Assembly (NCBI GenBank): GCA_946479335.1
Contig: CAMLFP010000011.1
Span: 1-35,808 of the forward strand
Reading direction: 5' to 3'
Length of the DNA stretch: 35,808 nt
Source: an uncultured Archangium sp.
Lineage (GTDB): Bacteria > Myxococcota > Myxococcia > Myxococcales > Myxococcaceae
In this document: piece after piece, positions 6,894-15,917 of the stretch
How positions within the stretch are numbered: position 1 is the stretch's first letter
Layout of the letters: each line of letters opens with the position of its first letter
Notes under the pieces: generated by a model
Seen by the model: only the letters and a program-made list of their open reading frames with translations
Databases searched by the model: none
What the model was told of the DNA's origin: nothing
Made by a program: the position numbers and the translations under genes

Positions 6894-8297
6894 ATGGCTT
6901 CCGACGGTGTGGTGCTGACGCAAGATGAGAGCGGCGCGAAGTTCTTCCAGCGCGTGTTGCGCGAGGCGGTCTCGGCGTTCCCGCGGTCGCTGGGCGACGC
7001 GCCGATTTCGCAGAGCGGCAAGGCCTTCAAGAAGGGCTACGGAGACCTGCTGACGCGCTTCGAAGCGGCGCGCGTCAACAGCCCGCAGCGGTTGGAGATT
7101 GCGCGGTACCTGCGCGGCGCGACCGCTTCGGCGCTCGGCTTCTCGCGCGGCGGCGCCACGAAGTCGCTGACCGATTCGCTCAAGGAGCCGGCGTCGGCTC
7201 CGGCCACCGAGACGCGCGCCGCGTCGGGCCAGGCCGGGCACACGCTCGAGGTGCCGCTCGATGGGCGGGTGTACCGCGGCCGCGACGTGCTGCAGGCCAT
7301 CGACACGCTCTTCAACGCCCACCACCTCACGCAGCGCGCGGCCGATGGGCTGCGGTGGCTGGTGAACTCCACCAACGGCACGTTGGACCTCACCGGCCAG
7401 CGCTTCGCGTTGCTGGGCGCGAGCGCGGAACTCTCTCCGGTGCAGACGCTGCTCGACGCGGGCGCCACCGTGCGGTGGATCGACGTGAAGCCCGCGCCGT
7501 CGATCGCCACGCCGGGGCCGCTCATCGCCACGCGCGGCGGAGATGACCTCCTCGCCAACCCGCACGCGGTCCTCGCGGCGCTGCGTGACTTCGCGAAGGA
7601 CGGGCCGGTGCACGTGTGCCTCTTCGCGTACGCGCCGGGCCGCAGCCGTGAATTGCTGCTGGCCGGCGTGATGGAGGCGATGGTGCGCGAGCTCGGGCCC
7701 GCGGTGGTGAAGTCGGTGTCGACGTTCATCTCGCCGACGTCTCCGCGCGAGGTGCAGCCCGAAGACCTCGCCGCGGCGGGCGCGCTCAAGGCGAACCCGA
7801 AGTGGTGGCAGCGCGCGGCGGCGCTGGCGGGTGGGCTCAAGCCCGGCGGCGACTTCGGCGGCGTGGCTCGCTCGGTCATCTCGCTGCAGGGCGCCGCGTA
7901 CCAGGCGGCGCAGTACCTCACGAAGACCATCGCCATGGAGGTGCTCGCCGCCGACGGCCTCGACGGCGCGCCGGTGACGCTGTCGGCGAACGTGGCGGGC
8001 ATCACCAACACGAAGTCGCTCTCGCACCCGCTGTTCCAGGTCGCGTTCCAGGGGGCGCCGTCGTTCGGCGTGCGCATCTTCGACCCGGCGCTGACGCGCG
8101 CGGTGAGCGGCTACCTGATGGTGCACGACCTGCTGAACCCGACGGCACCGGTGGAGCCCCTGGAGCGCGCGAAGGCGGTGCACCAGCGGCAGATCCACGG
8201 CGCGGTCTATGACCTCCCGTGGCAGTTCGAGTCGTGCGTGCAGACCGCGGCGGTGGTCGGAATGACCAGGAAGCCGGGCATCCTCTTCAAGCGCTGA
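6894..8297 (+). CDS. Conserved-looking Rossmann-like protein of unknown function
   Basis: I do not recognise this 467-residue protein. The start is ATG 6894, preceded by the ribosome-binding sequence GGAGG at 6885-6889; the frame extends further upstream but there it runs opposite thiD. The N-terminal 110 residues look helical and end in an Ala/Thr/Glu linker. A Rossmann-type beta-alpha-beta unit starts at about 168: TGQRFALLGASAELSPVQ (167-184) with an acidic residue, D197, at the end of the second strand, which suggests binding of NAD(P) or a similar dinucleotide. The segment with YQAAQYLTK and NVAGITNTKSLSHPLFQVAF looks conserved but holds no clear YxxxK dehydrogenase pair. No signal peptide or membrane helix is evident. 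Confidence 0.8.
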   Translation: MASDGVVLTQDESGAKFFQRVLREAVSAFPRSLGDAPISQSGKAFKKGYGDLLTRFEAARVNSPQRLEIARYLRGATASALGFSRGGATKSLTDSLKEPASAPATETRAASGQAGHTLEVPLDGRVYRGRDVLQAIDTLFNAHHLTQRAADGLRWLVNSTNGTLDLTGQRFALLGASAELSPVQTLLDAGATVRWIDVKPAPSIATPGPLIATRGGDDLLANPHAVLAALRDFAKDGPVHVCLFAYAPGRSRELLLAGVMEAMVRELGPAVVKSVSTFISPTSPREVQPEDLAAAGALKANPKWWQRAAALAGGLKPGGDFGGVARSVISLQGAAYQAAQYLTKTIAMEVLAADGLDGAPVTLSANVAGITNTKSLSHPLFQVAFQGAPSFGVRIFDPALTRAVSGYLMVHDLLNPTAPVEPLERAKAVHQRQIHGAVYDLPWQFESCVQTAAVVGMTRKPGILFKR

Positions 8298-8298
8298 A

Positions 8299-8329
8299 AT
8301 CGTCAACCCATCGTCAACGCGTTGACGAT
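8299..8329. promoter_or_regulatory. Perfect 20-bp palindrome plus a half-site: candidate operator
   Basis: ATCGTCAACG (8310-8319) is followed at once by its exact reverse complement CGTTGACGAT (8320-8329). An extra direct copy of the half-site, ATCGTCAAC, lies at 8299-8307, 11 bp upstream. The palindrome ends 52 bp before the start of the HTH-DUF4325 gene and has no loop or T-tract, so an operator fits better than a terminator. The likely binder is the neighbouring HTH protein itself. A third copy of the half-site with flanks (GAAATCGTCAACC) occurs inside that gene near 8406-8418. Confidence 0.6.
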
Positions 8330-8381
8330 TCTCCGCCCGGAAACTGGCGAGGTCGCTGCAGGCCGGTAGCGTTTGCGCGAA

Positions 8382-8837
8382 ATGAGCGCCGCGCGGAGCC
8401 TGAGCGAAATCGTCAACCACTTCATCGAGCGCGGCACGGCGTTCAGCAGCCGCGACATCGCGCACGAGGCGCGCGTCTCACGGCAGGCGGTGCACAAGCA
8501 CCTCTCGGTGCAGGTCGACGCCGGGCGGCTGGTGGTGACGGGCAAGGCGCGCGCGGTGCGCTACGCGAAGGTGGTGCCGCTGCGGCAGCGCGTGGAGGTC
8601 GCCAGCGCAGGCTCGCTCTTCCGGTTGTCGGCGCGGCTGTTGCTGCTCGAGGTGAAGGCCGGCGAGGTGACGCTCGACTTCACCGGCGTCGCGGAGCTGG
8701 GTGACGAGTTCCTCGACGAGGTGTTCCTGCAGTGGGCGCCGAAGCACCCGTGGGTGCAGCTGAAGGTGGCGCACCTGCCCGCGAAGCTCGCGCCCGGGTT
8801 CTTCGCGTTCGCGAAGCGGGCCGCGCAACAGCCTTGA
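8382..8837 (+). CDS. Winged-helix regulator with STAS-like DUF4325 domain
   Basis: The 151-residue protein begins at ATG 8382 (a TTG three codons upstream is less likely). Residues 1-55 form a helix-turn-helix: FSSRDIAHEARVSRQAVHKHL gives the two helices, followed by a wing around GRLVVTGKARAVRYAK. Residues 80-145 match the DUF4325 or STAS-like pattern, a short alpha/beta domain with EVTLDFTGVAELGDEFLDEVF near its centre. Such HTH-DUF4325 pairs are found in scattered bacteria, often near signalling or defence genes; the ligand or partner is not known. The palindrome at 8310-8329 lies just upstream and suggests autoregulation. Confidence 0.8.
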   Translation: MSAARSLSEIVNHFIERGTAFSSRDIAHEARVSRQAVHKHLSVQVDAGRLVVTGKARAVRYAKVVPLRQRVEVASAGSLFRLSARLLLLEVKAGEVTLDFTGVAELGDEFLDEVFLQWAPKHPWVQLKVAHLPAKLAPGFFAFAKRAAQQP

Positions 8838-8920
8838 GTGGGCGCGGCGTGCAGGGGGGCGGTGTGCTCGACCCATGCAGGCCCGTTGCTCCAGCGAACT
8901 CCATCAAGCGTGGTGCGAAT

Positions 8921-8963
8921 GAGTCCTCGATTTCCCGCGTTTTCCGCGGATTTTCGAGGACTC
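8921..8963. other. Long interrupted hairpin between convergent genes
   Basis: GAGTCCTCGA (8921-8930) and TCGAGGACTC (8954-8963) are a perfect 10-bp inverted repeat. Inside, a symmetrical 4x4 internal loop is followed by a 5-bp stem, CCGCG (8935-8939) with CGCGG (8945-8949), and a 5-nt loop. It lies in the 261-bp gap between the convergent genes ending at 8837 and 9099. It could stop transcription from both sides, although there is no T-tract, or be a structured RNA element. I see no gene in that gap. Confidence 0.6.
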
Positions 8964-9098
8964 AAGCTGCACCGGCTTGATGAAGCGTGTCCGAAGTCGA
9001 GAGGCGCCTCCGTGACGACTCCGGCCGCGAACTTCGCGCCCGTGTCGCCCGAGGGAAGCCGTGTCGTCGCGCGAAGCTGGCGCCCGCGTACCGGTGAC

Positions 9099-9689
9099 TC
9101 AGTCTCGCCAGGTGATGCGGTACCGCGTCTCGAAGTTCGCGTCGTCGCGCGAGAGCACCTCCGCCGTCGGCGTCTTCGCACGCAGCTGCGTGAGGAACGC
9201 GTCGATGACGCCGAGCCGGTAGTGCTCCATCAACCGCCACTCCGGCGTCACGAAGCGCTGGAACTCGGGCAGCACGCGGGTGACGAGGTGCACCTCGGTG
9301 TCATCGACGACGAGCCCTTCGGCGTCGAGGTAGTTCCCCGTATTGCGGATATTGCGCCCCGCGCGCTGCAGCGAGCGCCGCACGCCGATGACGCGCGCCA
9401 TGGTGAACGTCGCCGCGCCGATGGTGGTGTGCGCGTACGCGAGCGTGACCTGCTGCCCGAAGGCGCGCAGCCGCTCCGGGCGCGTCGCCGCGTCACCCGG
9501 CACCAGCGCGTCGGCGAGCAGCAGGAACACGCGCAAGAACGTGTCGACCGGGTACGCCACCATCGTCTCGTCGAGGTCGATGCCCAGCGCCTTCGACTGC
9601 GCGCGGAGCTCCGGGGTGATGCGCGGCCCGCACGCGCGCACGGCGCCTTCGATGGCGGGCGAGAACACCACCGGCTCTCCGCGCGTCAT
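9099..9689 (-). CDS. DUF2378 (TIGR02265) family protein
   Basis: This 196-residue protein matches the myxobacteria-restricted DUF2378 family in length and layout. Recognisable parts are the N-terminal GEPVVFSPAIEGAVRA, the middle ALGIDLDETMVAYPVDTFLRVF (about 34-55) and the C-terminal YRLGVIDAFLTQL. There is no signal peptide or membrane segment. Family members occur in many copies per myxobacterial genome and have no established role; some have been found near signalling genes. Its ATG shares one base with the TGA of the upstream outer-membrane gene (TGATG at 9687-9691), so the two are probably coupled in translation. Confidence 0.8.
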   Translation of the reverse strand: MTRGEPVVFSPAIEGAVRACGPRITPELRAQSKALGIDLDETMVAYPVDTFLRVFLLLADALVPGDAATRPERLRAFGQQVTLAYAHTTIGAATFTMARVIGVRRSLQRAGRNIRNTGNYLDAEGLVVDDTEVHLVTRVLPEFQRFVTPEWRLMEHYRLGVIDAFLTQLRAKTPTAEVLSRDDANFETRYRITWRD

Positions 9690-10453
9690 CAGTTCGCGCC
9701 GAGGGCCAGCCGCAGCACGAAGCGCTCGTTGTCACGCAGCTCCTGCGGGTCGGTAGACGGGTCGTCTTTGCCCTTGTCGCCCACCACCTGCGCCTGCAGG
9801 CCGATGGTCGCCCAGAAGTGGTCGAAGCGCAGCGTCAGCGCCGGGCCGACGTAGAGCGCGGTGCCGACGTACGCCGCCTTCTGCCAGCTGGTCTTGCTGC
9901 GCGCCTCGAGGCCGAGGCTGGCGAACGGCGCGAACTGGAAGCGGGCGCCGAAGTTGCCTTCGAGCCGCGTGTCAGCGCCCGTCAGGCCGTCCCACAGCAC
10001 GGCGCGCGCACCGGAGACGTTGAACGAGAAGAGCAGCCGGCCCGCTTCGACGTCGGCCACCAGGCGCGCCTCGGCCTCGAACATGCGCGTGCCCAGCGAG
10101 ACGCGGCCGTTGCCCGCGAACGAGAAGTGCTCACTGCGGAAGGCGGCCCACCGCCACAGCGAGGAGAGGCGCGGGTTGATGTTCTGGTCGGTGTTGGTGT
10201 GCGTGAGGTCGACGTCGAGCGAGAGCTGCGACTCGACGCTGTCGGTCACGCCGTGCACCCACGCCGCGCGGAGGTCGAGCTGCGCGAAGTCGACGGTGCG
10301 CTCCAGGCGGGGCGTGAGCCACGACTCCATGCCGTCGGTGTGCGCGCCGAGGGTCTTCGTGTTCCACGTGAAGGGGAAGTCGCGGGGCGCGGCGACCGCG
10401 GGCGGCGCGACGAGGGTGACGAGGAGCAGACGAAGCACGCGGTGTGAATGCAT
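9689..10453 (-). CDS. Exported protein, predicted outer-membrane beta-barrel
   Basis: The 254-residue protein has a signal peptide (MHSHRVLRLLLVTLVAPPAVAA, cut near residue 22). The mature part alternates polar and aromatic residues in strand-like runs (for example FAQLDLRAAWVHGV, SFAGNGRVSLGTRMFEAEARLV, VGPALTLRFDHFWATIG), with strand-turn spacing typical of a small outer-membrane barrel. The last strand reads FVLRLALGAN rather than ending in the aromatic residue usual for BAM substrates. I do not recognise the family. It is followed directly by the DUF2378 gene and preceded, 31 bp away, by the DUF4476 exported protein, all leftward. Confidence 0.7.
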   Translation of the reverse strand: MHSHRVLRLLLVTLVAPPAVAAPRDFPFTWNTKTLGAHTDGMESWLTPRLERTVDFAQLDLRAAWVHGVTDSVESQLSLDVDLTHTNTDQNINPRLSSLWRWAAFRSEHFSFAGNGRVSLGTRMFEAEARLVADVEAGRLLFSFNVSGARAVLWDGLTGADTRLEGNFGARFQFAPFASLGLEARSKTSWQKAAYVGTALYVGPALTLRFDHFWATIGLQAQVVGDKGKDDPSTDPQELRDNERFVLRLALGAN

Positions 10454-10484
10454 ACCGCCGCTCCGTCCGCTCCGCAGAAGGAAA

Positions 10485-11666
10485 TCAGCGCTGCTTGCTC
10501 ATCAGGTCGACGTAGTCGCGCTGGTAGATGGAGTTGTTGAACTTGCCCGACAGCCCCAGGGCGTGCATCGGGTTCACCACGCGCGGCGCGCAGAACTTGG
10601 CGACGTCGAAGCGGTAGATCTCGTTCGCGAAGAGGTCGAGCAGCAGCCCGAGCTGCGCGGCGGTGAGGCCCTGCGCGTCGAGCATCGACTTGAGCATGTC
10701 GAAGCGCACGATCTCGTTCACCTGGTTGCGCAGCGAGCTGTACACGCCGCTCCAGGCGCCGGCGTCCATCGCCCAGCGGCCGTTGCGCTGCATCGCACAG
10801 CCGGGGTCCTGCGGGCCGGTGCCACAGTCACGCACCGCGACGGGCATGGGCGGCGCGGGCACGAGGCCGGGCTGACGCGGAGGCGGCGGCGGCGGGAGCA
10901 GCTGCCGCGACTGCACCACGAAGGGCACGTCGCGCGAGGTGATTTCACGGCCGCGGGCGTCGAAGACCGAGACCTCGACCACGAAGCGGCCCTGCGCGAA
11001 GTCCTCCTCGGCGAGCGCGGAGTAGTGCACGAAGTGGGTGAAGGCGTTGGGCCAGACGAAGGGGTCTGACGGCACGGTCCACTGCTCGGTGGTGACCCAC
11101 TCGCTCCAGTTGCCGCCGAGGCTGCGCCAGCGCGCGCCGAGGTAGAAGCGCTGGCCGCGCATGTTGTTGAGCGTCAGGCGCGGCACGGTGACGCGGGCCG
11201 CGAGCTCGCCCTCGAAGGGCACCGCGGTCTGCACCCGCGGGGTGTCGATGAAGCCGAAGCGGTTGCGGAAGTCGTAGTCGTCATCGTCGTCGCGCGGCGG
11301 GCCGGGCGGGCGGCGGTTGTTCCACGCGGCGGCGCGCGCGGTCTCGAGGGCGTCGCTGGCGCGCGAGAGCTGCTGCAGCACGTCGTCACCACAGCGCGAG
11401 AACGCCGCGCTGGAGCTGAGCTGCGAGAGCTGCTGCTGGAGGCGCTGCGCGGTCCACGCGTCGAAGTCGTCGTCATCGCGCGCGTCGTTCACCGCATCGG
11501 CGAGCTGGTCGAAGCGCGACTCGAGGCCGGAGCAGGGCGGCGGCGAGCGGCGGGCCGAGCGCTCGGCGGCCTCGATGGCCTTCGCCGCGTTCTTGAGCGG
11601 CTTGTTGGGGCCAGCGGCGAAGGCGGTGAGCGACAAGACGACGAGCGGGAGAAACAAGCGGCGCAT
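10485..11666 (-). CDS. Exported protein with C-terminal DUF4476 domain
   Basis: The start is the ATG at 11666, which opens a signal peptide (MRRLFLPLVVLSLTAFA, cleaved near 18). A longer frame reaching 11720 would bury the signal and is unlikely. The 393-residue protein has a helical, acid-rich region (25-130, with a DDDDD run at 126-130), a beta-rich middle (about 145-252, likely one sandwich domain), a proline linker (PPPPPP at 258-263) and a C-terminal DUF4476-like domain (about 305-390), including VNEIVRFDMLKSMLD and FKFNNSIYQRDY-like sequence. DUF4476 has no established function and occurs in exported proteins of myxobacteria and Bacteroidetes. It probably acts in the periplasm or at the surface. 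Confidence 0.8.
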   Translation of the reverse strand: MRRLFLPLVVLSLTAFAAGPNKPLKNAAKAIEAAERSARRSPPPCSGLESRFDQLADAVNDARDDDDFDAWTAQRLQQQLSQLSSSAAFSRCGDDVLQQLSRASDALETARAAAWNNRRPPGPPRDDDDDYDFRNRFGFIDTPRVQTAVPFEGELAARVTVPRLTLNNMRGQRFYLGARWRSLGGNWSEWVTTEQWTVPSDPFVWPNAFTHFVHYSALAEEDFAQGRFVVEVSVFDARGREITSRDVPFVVQSRQLLPPPPPPRQPGLVPAPPMPVAVRDCGTGPQDPGCAMQRNGRWAMDAGAWSGVYSSLRNQVNEIVRFDMLKSMLDAQGLTAAQLGLLLDLFANEIYRFDVAKFCAPRVVNPMHALGLSGKFNNSIYQRDYVDLMSKQR

Positions 11667-11746
11667 GGGGTCTTTCGGAAAGAGTGGTATTCCGCTCAAC
11701 GGGGCGGGGTTCGTCTCCATTCACATCACACAAGGAAAGCTGCCCC

Positions 11747-13174
11747 GTGTCCTGGCCGATTTTCTTCACCGTCGTCGAGGTCTTGTGGATCGCGGTGCTG
11801 GTGCCGTGGATCGTGCTCGAGAAGCGCAGCCCGACCGCGACGCTGGCGTGGATCTTCGGGTTGATGTCGCTCCCGGTGGTCGGCGCGCTGGTCTACCTGT
11901 TGATCGGCCCGCGCCGGCTGGAGCGCAAGAAGAGCCGCCTGCTGGCCGCGCGCTCGTCGGTCACCGCGCGCGACGCCGGCCGCACCATCGAAGACTGCGC
12001 GTGGCTGCAGGGCATCGACCCCGGCGCGGTGGCGCTGATGAAGGTGGCGGCGAAGCTCGACGGGCTGCTGCCGATGCGCGCCGAGCACGCGCGGGTGTTG
12101 GAGGGCGGCGACGCGACGTACGACGCCATCCTCTCGGCCATCGCGGCGGCCACGCACCACGTGCACTGCGAGTACTACATCTTCCGCGACGACGAGTCGG
12201 GGCGGCGCTTCATCGAGGCGCTCAAGGCGAAGGCGAAGGCCGGCGTCGAGGTGCGGCTGCTGGTCGACGCGGTGGGCGCCTCGTTCTCCGAAGACACCGA
12301 GGCGGAGCTCGAAGACGCGCGGGTGCAGCTCGTCTATTTCAACCCGGCGTTCTCCGGCCGCATCGGCCAGCGGCTGTTCAACTTCCGCACGCACCGCAAG
12401 CTGGTCATCGTCGATGGCGTGGTGGGCTTCACCGGCGGCATCAACGTCACCGATGATCATTCGGAGCGCGTCCGCGGCAAGGCGGCGTGGCGCGACACGC
12501 ACGTGGAGCTGCGCGGCGAGGTGGTGCACGGGCTGCAGCGCACCTTCTTCGAGAACTGGGTCTTCGCCTCGGGCGAGGAGCGCTCGGGCAAGCAGCTCGA
12601 CGCGTACTTCCCGGTGCCCACGGCGGAGGGGAAGCACATCGTGCAGGTGGTGGCCTCCGGGCCCGACGACGCGAGCCGCGCCATCGAGGCGTTCTACGTG
12701 GCGGCCATCTCCACCGCGCAGAAGCGGGTGTGGCTGACGACGCCGTACTTCGTGCCCAACGAGCCGCTGCACCGGGCCATCTACCTCGCGGCGCTGCGCG
12801 GGGTCGACGTGCGGCTGCTGCTGCCCAACCGCACCGACTCGAAGATGGTCGACCTCGCGGGCGCGTCGTTCCACGACCAGCTGCTGCACGCGGGCGTGCG
12901 CATCTACATCTACCAACCGTCGATGCTGCACGCGAAGACGGCGGTCATCGACGACGTGGGCGTCATCGGGAGCGCCAACCTCGACGACCGCAGCCTCCGC
13001 CTCAATTTCGAGACCATCGTCGCGTGTTACGGCGGGCCGGTGGTGGCGTCGCTGGTGCAGCTCTTCGAGAGGGACCACGAGGTTTCGAAGCTGAAGATGC
13101 GCCTCGAGGAGAAGAAGCCGTTCTCGCACCGGTTGATGTCGGCGCTGGCGCGGCTGCTGGCGCCGCAGCTGTGA
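11747..13174 (+). CDS. cls: Cardiolipin synthase (phospholipase D superfamily)
   Basis: Cls joins phosphatidylglycerol molecules to give cardiolipin at the inner membrane. GTG 11747 is preferred because AAGGAAAG at 11732-11739 is a good ribosome-binding site 7 bases away and the resulting 475 residues match the usual length of about 480; the frame itself opens at 11684. Two N-terminal membrane helices (about 3-24 and 33-53) are followed by two phospholipase D domains. The HKD motifs are H216-K218-D223 in HRKLVIVDGVVGFTGG and H395-K397-D402 in HAKTAVIDDVGVIGSANLD. The gene is divergent from the DUF4476 gene (80 bp) and followed by atpD after 79 bp. Confidence 0.93.
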   Translation: MSWPIFFTVVEVLWIAVLVPWIVLEKRSPTATLAWIFGLMSLPVVGALVYLLIGPRRLERKKSRLLAARSSVTARDAGRTIEDCAWLQGIDPGAVALMKVAAKLDGLLPMRAEHARVLEGGDATYDAILSAIAAATHHVHCEYYIFRDDESGRRFIEALKAKAKAGVEVRLLVDAVGASFSEDTEAELEDARVQLVYFNPAFSGRIGQRLFNFRTHRKLVIVDGVVGFTGGINVTDDHSERVRGKAAWRDTHVELRGEVVHGLQRTFFENWVFASGEERSGKQLDAYFPVPTAEGKHIVQVVASGPDDASRAIEAFYVAAISTAQKRVWLTTPYFVPNEPLHRAIYLAALRGVDVRLLLPNRTDSKMVDLAGASFHDQLLHAGVRIYIYQPSMLHAKTAVIDDVGVIGSANLDDRSLRLNFETIVACYGGPVVASLVQLFERDHEVSKLKMRLEEKKPFSHRLMSALARLLAPQL

Positions 13175-13178
13175 GTGA

Positions 13179-14753
<1,575 letters not shown>

Positions 14754-14756
14754 GCG

Positions 14757-15161
14757 ATGGCGAAGCTCAACGTCGAGATCGTCACTCCGGAGCGCCGCCT
14801 CGCGTCGCTCCAGGCCGACGAGGTGATTGCGCCGGGCGCCGAAGGCCTGTTCGGCGTGCGCCCGGGCCACACGCCGTACCTCTCGGTGCTGCAGCCGGGC
14901 CCGCTCGCGGTGCGCGACGGCAGCACCACCACCACCTACTTCGTGGGCGGCGGCTTCGTGGAGGCCGGCCCGCAGGCGGTGCGCGTGCTGGCTGACCTCG
15001 CGGAGCTCGCGAGCGCGGTGAACGTCGACGCGGCGAAGAAGCGCATCGCTGACGCCGAGGTCGCGCTCAAGGGCTTCGAGGCCACCGACGCGCGCGCCGA
15101 CGAACAGCGCCGCATCATCAAGCGCGAGCAGAAGCGCATCGAAGTCGCGGCCGCGAAGTAG
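14757..15161 (+). CDS. atpC: F1F0 ATP synthase epsilon subunit
   Basis: The 134-residue epsilon subunit forms part of the central stalk and in many bacteria limits ATP hydrolysis. The N-terminal beta-sandwich (1-85) is clear: LNVEIVTPERRL, GAEGLFGVRPGHTPYLSVLQPG and YFVGGGFVEAGPQAVRVLAD. A helical hairpin follows (about 88-134) that is rich in Ala, Lys and Arg and slightly longer than the minimal form, with a basic end (RRIIKREQKRIEVAAAK). The gene begins 3 bp after atpD and ends 23 bp before a strong terminator, so atpD-atpC closes its transcript here. Confidence 0.96.
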   Translation: MAKLNVEIVTPERRLASLQADEVIAPGAEGLFGVRPGHTPYLSVLQPGPLAVRDGSTTTTYFVGGGFVEAGPQAVRVLADLAELASAVNVDAAKKRIADAEVALKGFEATDARADEQRRIIKREQKRIEVAAAK

Positions 15162-15184
15162 GGCTCGAGACTCGTGCAGCAGAG

Positions 15185-15214
15185 AAAGGCGCTCCAGAGA
15201 TGGAGCGCCTTTTT
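15185..15214 (+). terminator. Rho-independent terminator after atpC
   Basis: AAAGGCGCTCCA (15185-15196), loop GAGA, and TGGAGCGCCTTT (15201-15212) pair perfectly, and a run of five T (15210-15214) ends the element. It is the clearest terminator in the window and fits the end of the atpD-atpC transcript. Confidence 0.93.
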
Positions 15215-15248
15215 CGTTGGTGGCCCGAAGCCGTTGGTGGCCCGAAGC
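15215..15248. repeat. Perfect 17-bp tandem duplication
   Basis: CGTTGGTGGCCCGAAGC occurs twice in a row (15215-15231 and 15232-15248) directly after the atpC terminator. It is separate in sequence from the longer repeats that follow. Confidence 0.9.
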
Positions 15249-15249
15249 C

Positions 15250-15841
15250 GAGCGCGCCGCTGGCGTCTCGCGGACCGCGAGGCCGCACGGGGTGAGACCT
15301 CCGTGTGCTGCCGCGAGCAGCCGATGACGGCGGATGACGAGTGCGCCGCTGGTGTCTCGCGGCTGTCGGGCGCTCCGTGGAAGTGACTGGCGACGCGAGG
15401 CCACCCGGGCGATGCGCGGATGACGAGTGCGTCGCGCGCGCCTCGCGATTGTCGATGGCGTCGCGAAGTGAGTGGCAACGCAGAGGCGGCGCGTGCAGTC
15501 GACGGCGAGGCCGCACCGTGTGAGACATCGCTTTGCTGCGTCGCGCTGCCTGGTGCAGACGATGACGGCGGGCTGACGAGCGCGTCGCTGGTGTCTCGCG
15601 GCTGTCGATCGCTCCGTGAAAGTGACTGGCGACTGCGCGTCATCGCCCGGGTGGCCTCGGATGACGAGTGCGTCGCGCGCGCCTCGCGATTGTCGATGGC
15701 GTCGCGAAGTGAGTGGCGACGCAGAGGCGGCGCGCGCAGTCGACGGCGAGGCCGCACCGTGTGAGACCTCGCTTTGCTGCATCGCGCTGCCTGGTGCAGA
15801 CGAGGACGGCAGGTGACGCGCGCACCACTGGTGTCTCGCGG
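15250..15841. repeat. Nested tandem repeats filling the gap between atpC and the M36 protease gene
   Basis: This 700-bp gap holds no convincing gene. A core close to GCGYCGCTGGTGTCTCGCGG recurs, ending at 15273, 15362, 15448, 15601, 15689 and 15841. The spacings alternate at about 88 and 153 bp, so two related units (A with TGGTGTCTCGCGG, B with GCGCGCCTCGCGA) form a higher-order period of 241 bp. The B copies at about 15418-15545 and 15659-15786 are almost identical; A copies have drifted more. Short open frames (for example 15420-15764) come from the repeat and show no ribosome-binding site or recognisable protein. Confidence 0.85.
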
Positions 15842-15877
15842 CCGTTGATGGCGCCGCGAAAGTGATCGCGACTGCGA

Positions 15878-15902
15878 GGCGGCCGCTCCGAGGAGCGCCG
15901 CC
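15878..15902 (-). terminator. GC-rich hairpin at the end of the M36 protease gene
   Basis: GGCGGCCGCTCC (15878-15889) and GGAGCGCCGCC (15892-15902) pair with one bulged base and a 2-nt loop. It starts 15 bp after the protease stop in the leftward direction. No T-run follows, so it would be a weak terminator or a 3' stabilising structure. Confidence 0.4.
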
Positions 15903-15917
15903 CGGCGTTCGTCGACG

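Noticed and set aside
8310..8329. Palindrome as a terminator of the upstream gene
   Set aside because: It has no loop and no T-tract, and a third half-site lies beside it, so an operator fits better.
15420..15764. 114-codon plus-strand frame inside the repeat array
   Set aside because: It is built from the tandem repeat (the peptide copies MTSASRAPRDCRWRREVS twice), with no ribosome-binding site or family match.
15250..15841. Possible CRISPR array
   Set aside because: Repeats are long, degenerate and alternate at 88 and 153 bp. No unique spacers of 30-40 bp and no cas gene are present.
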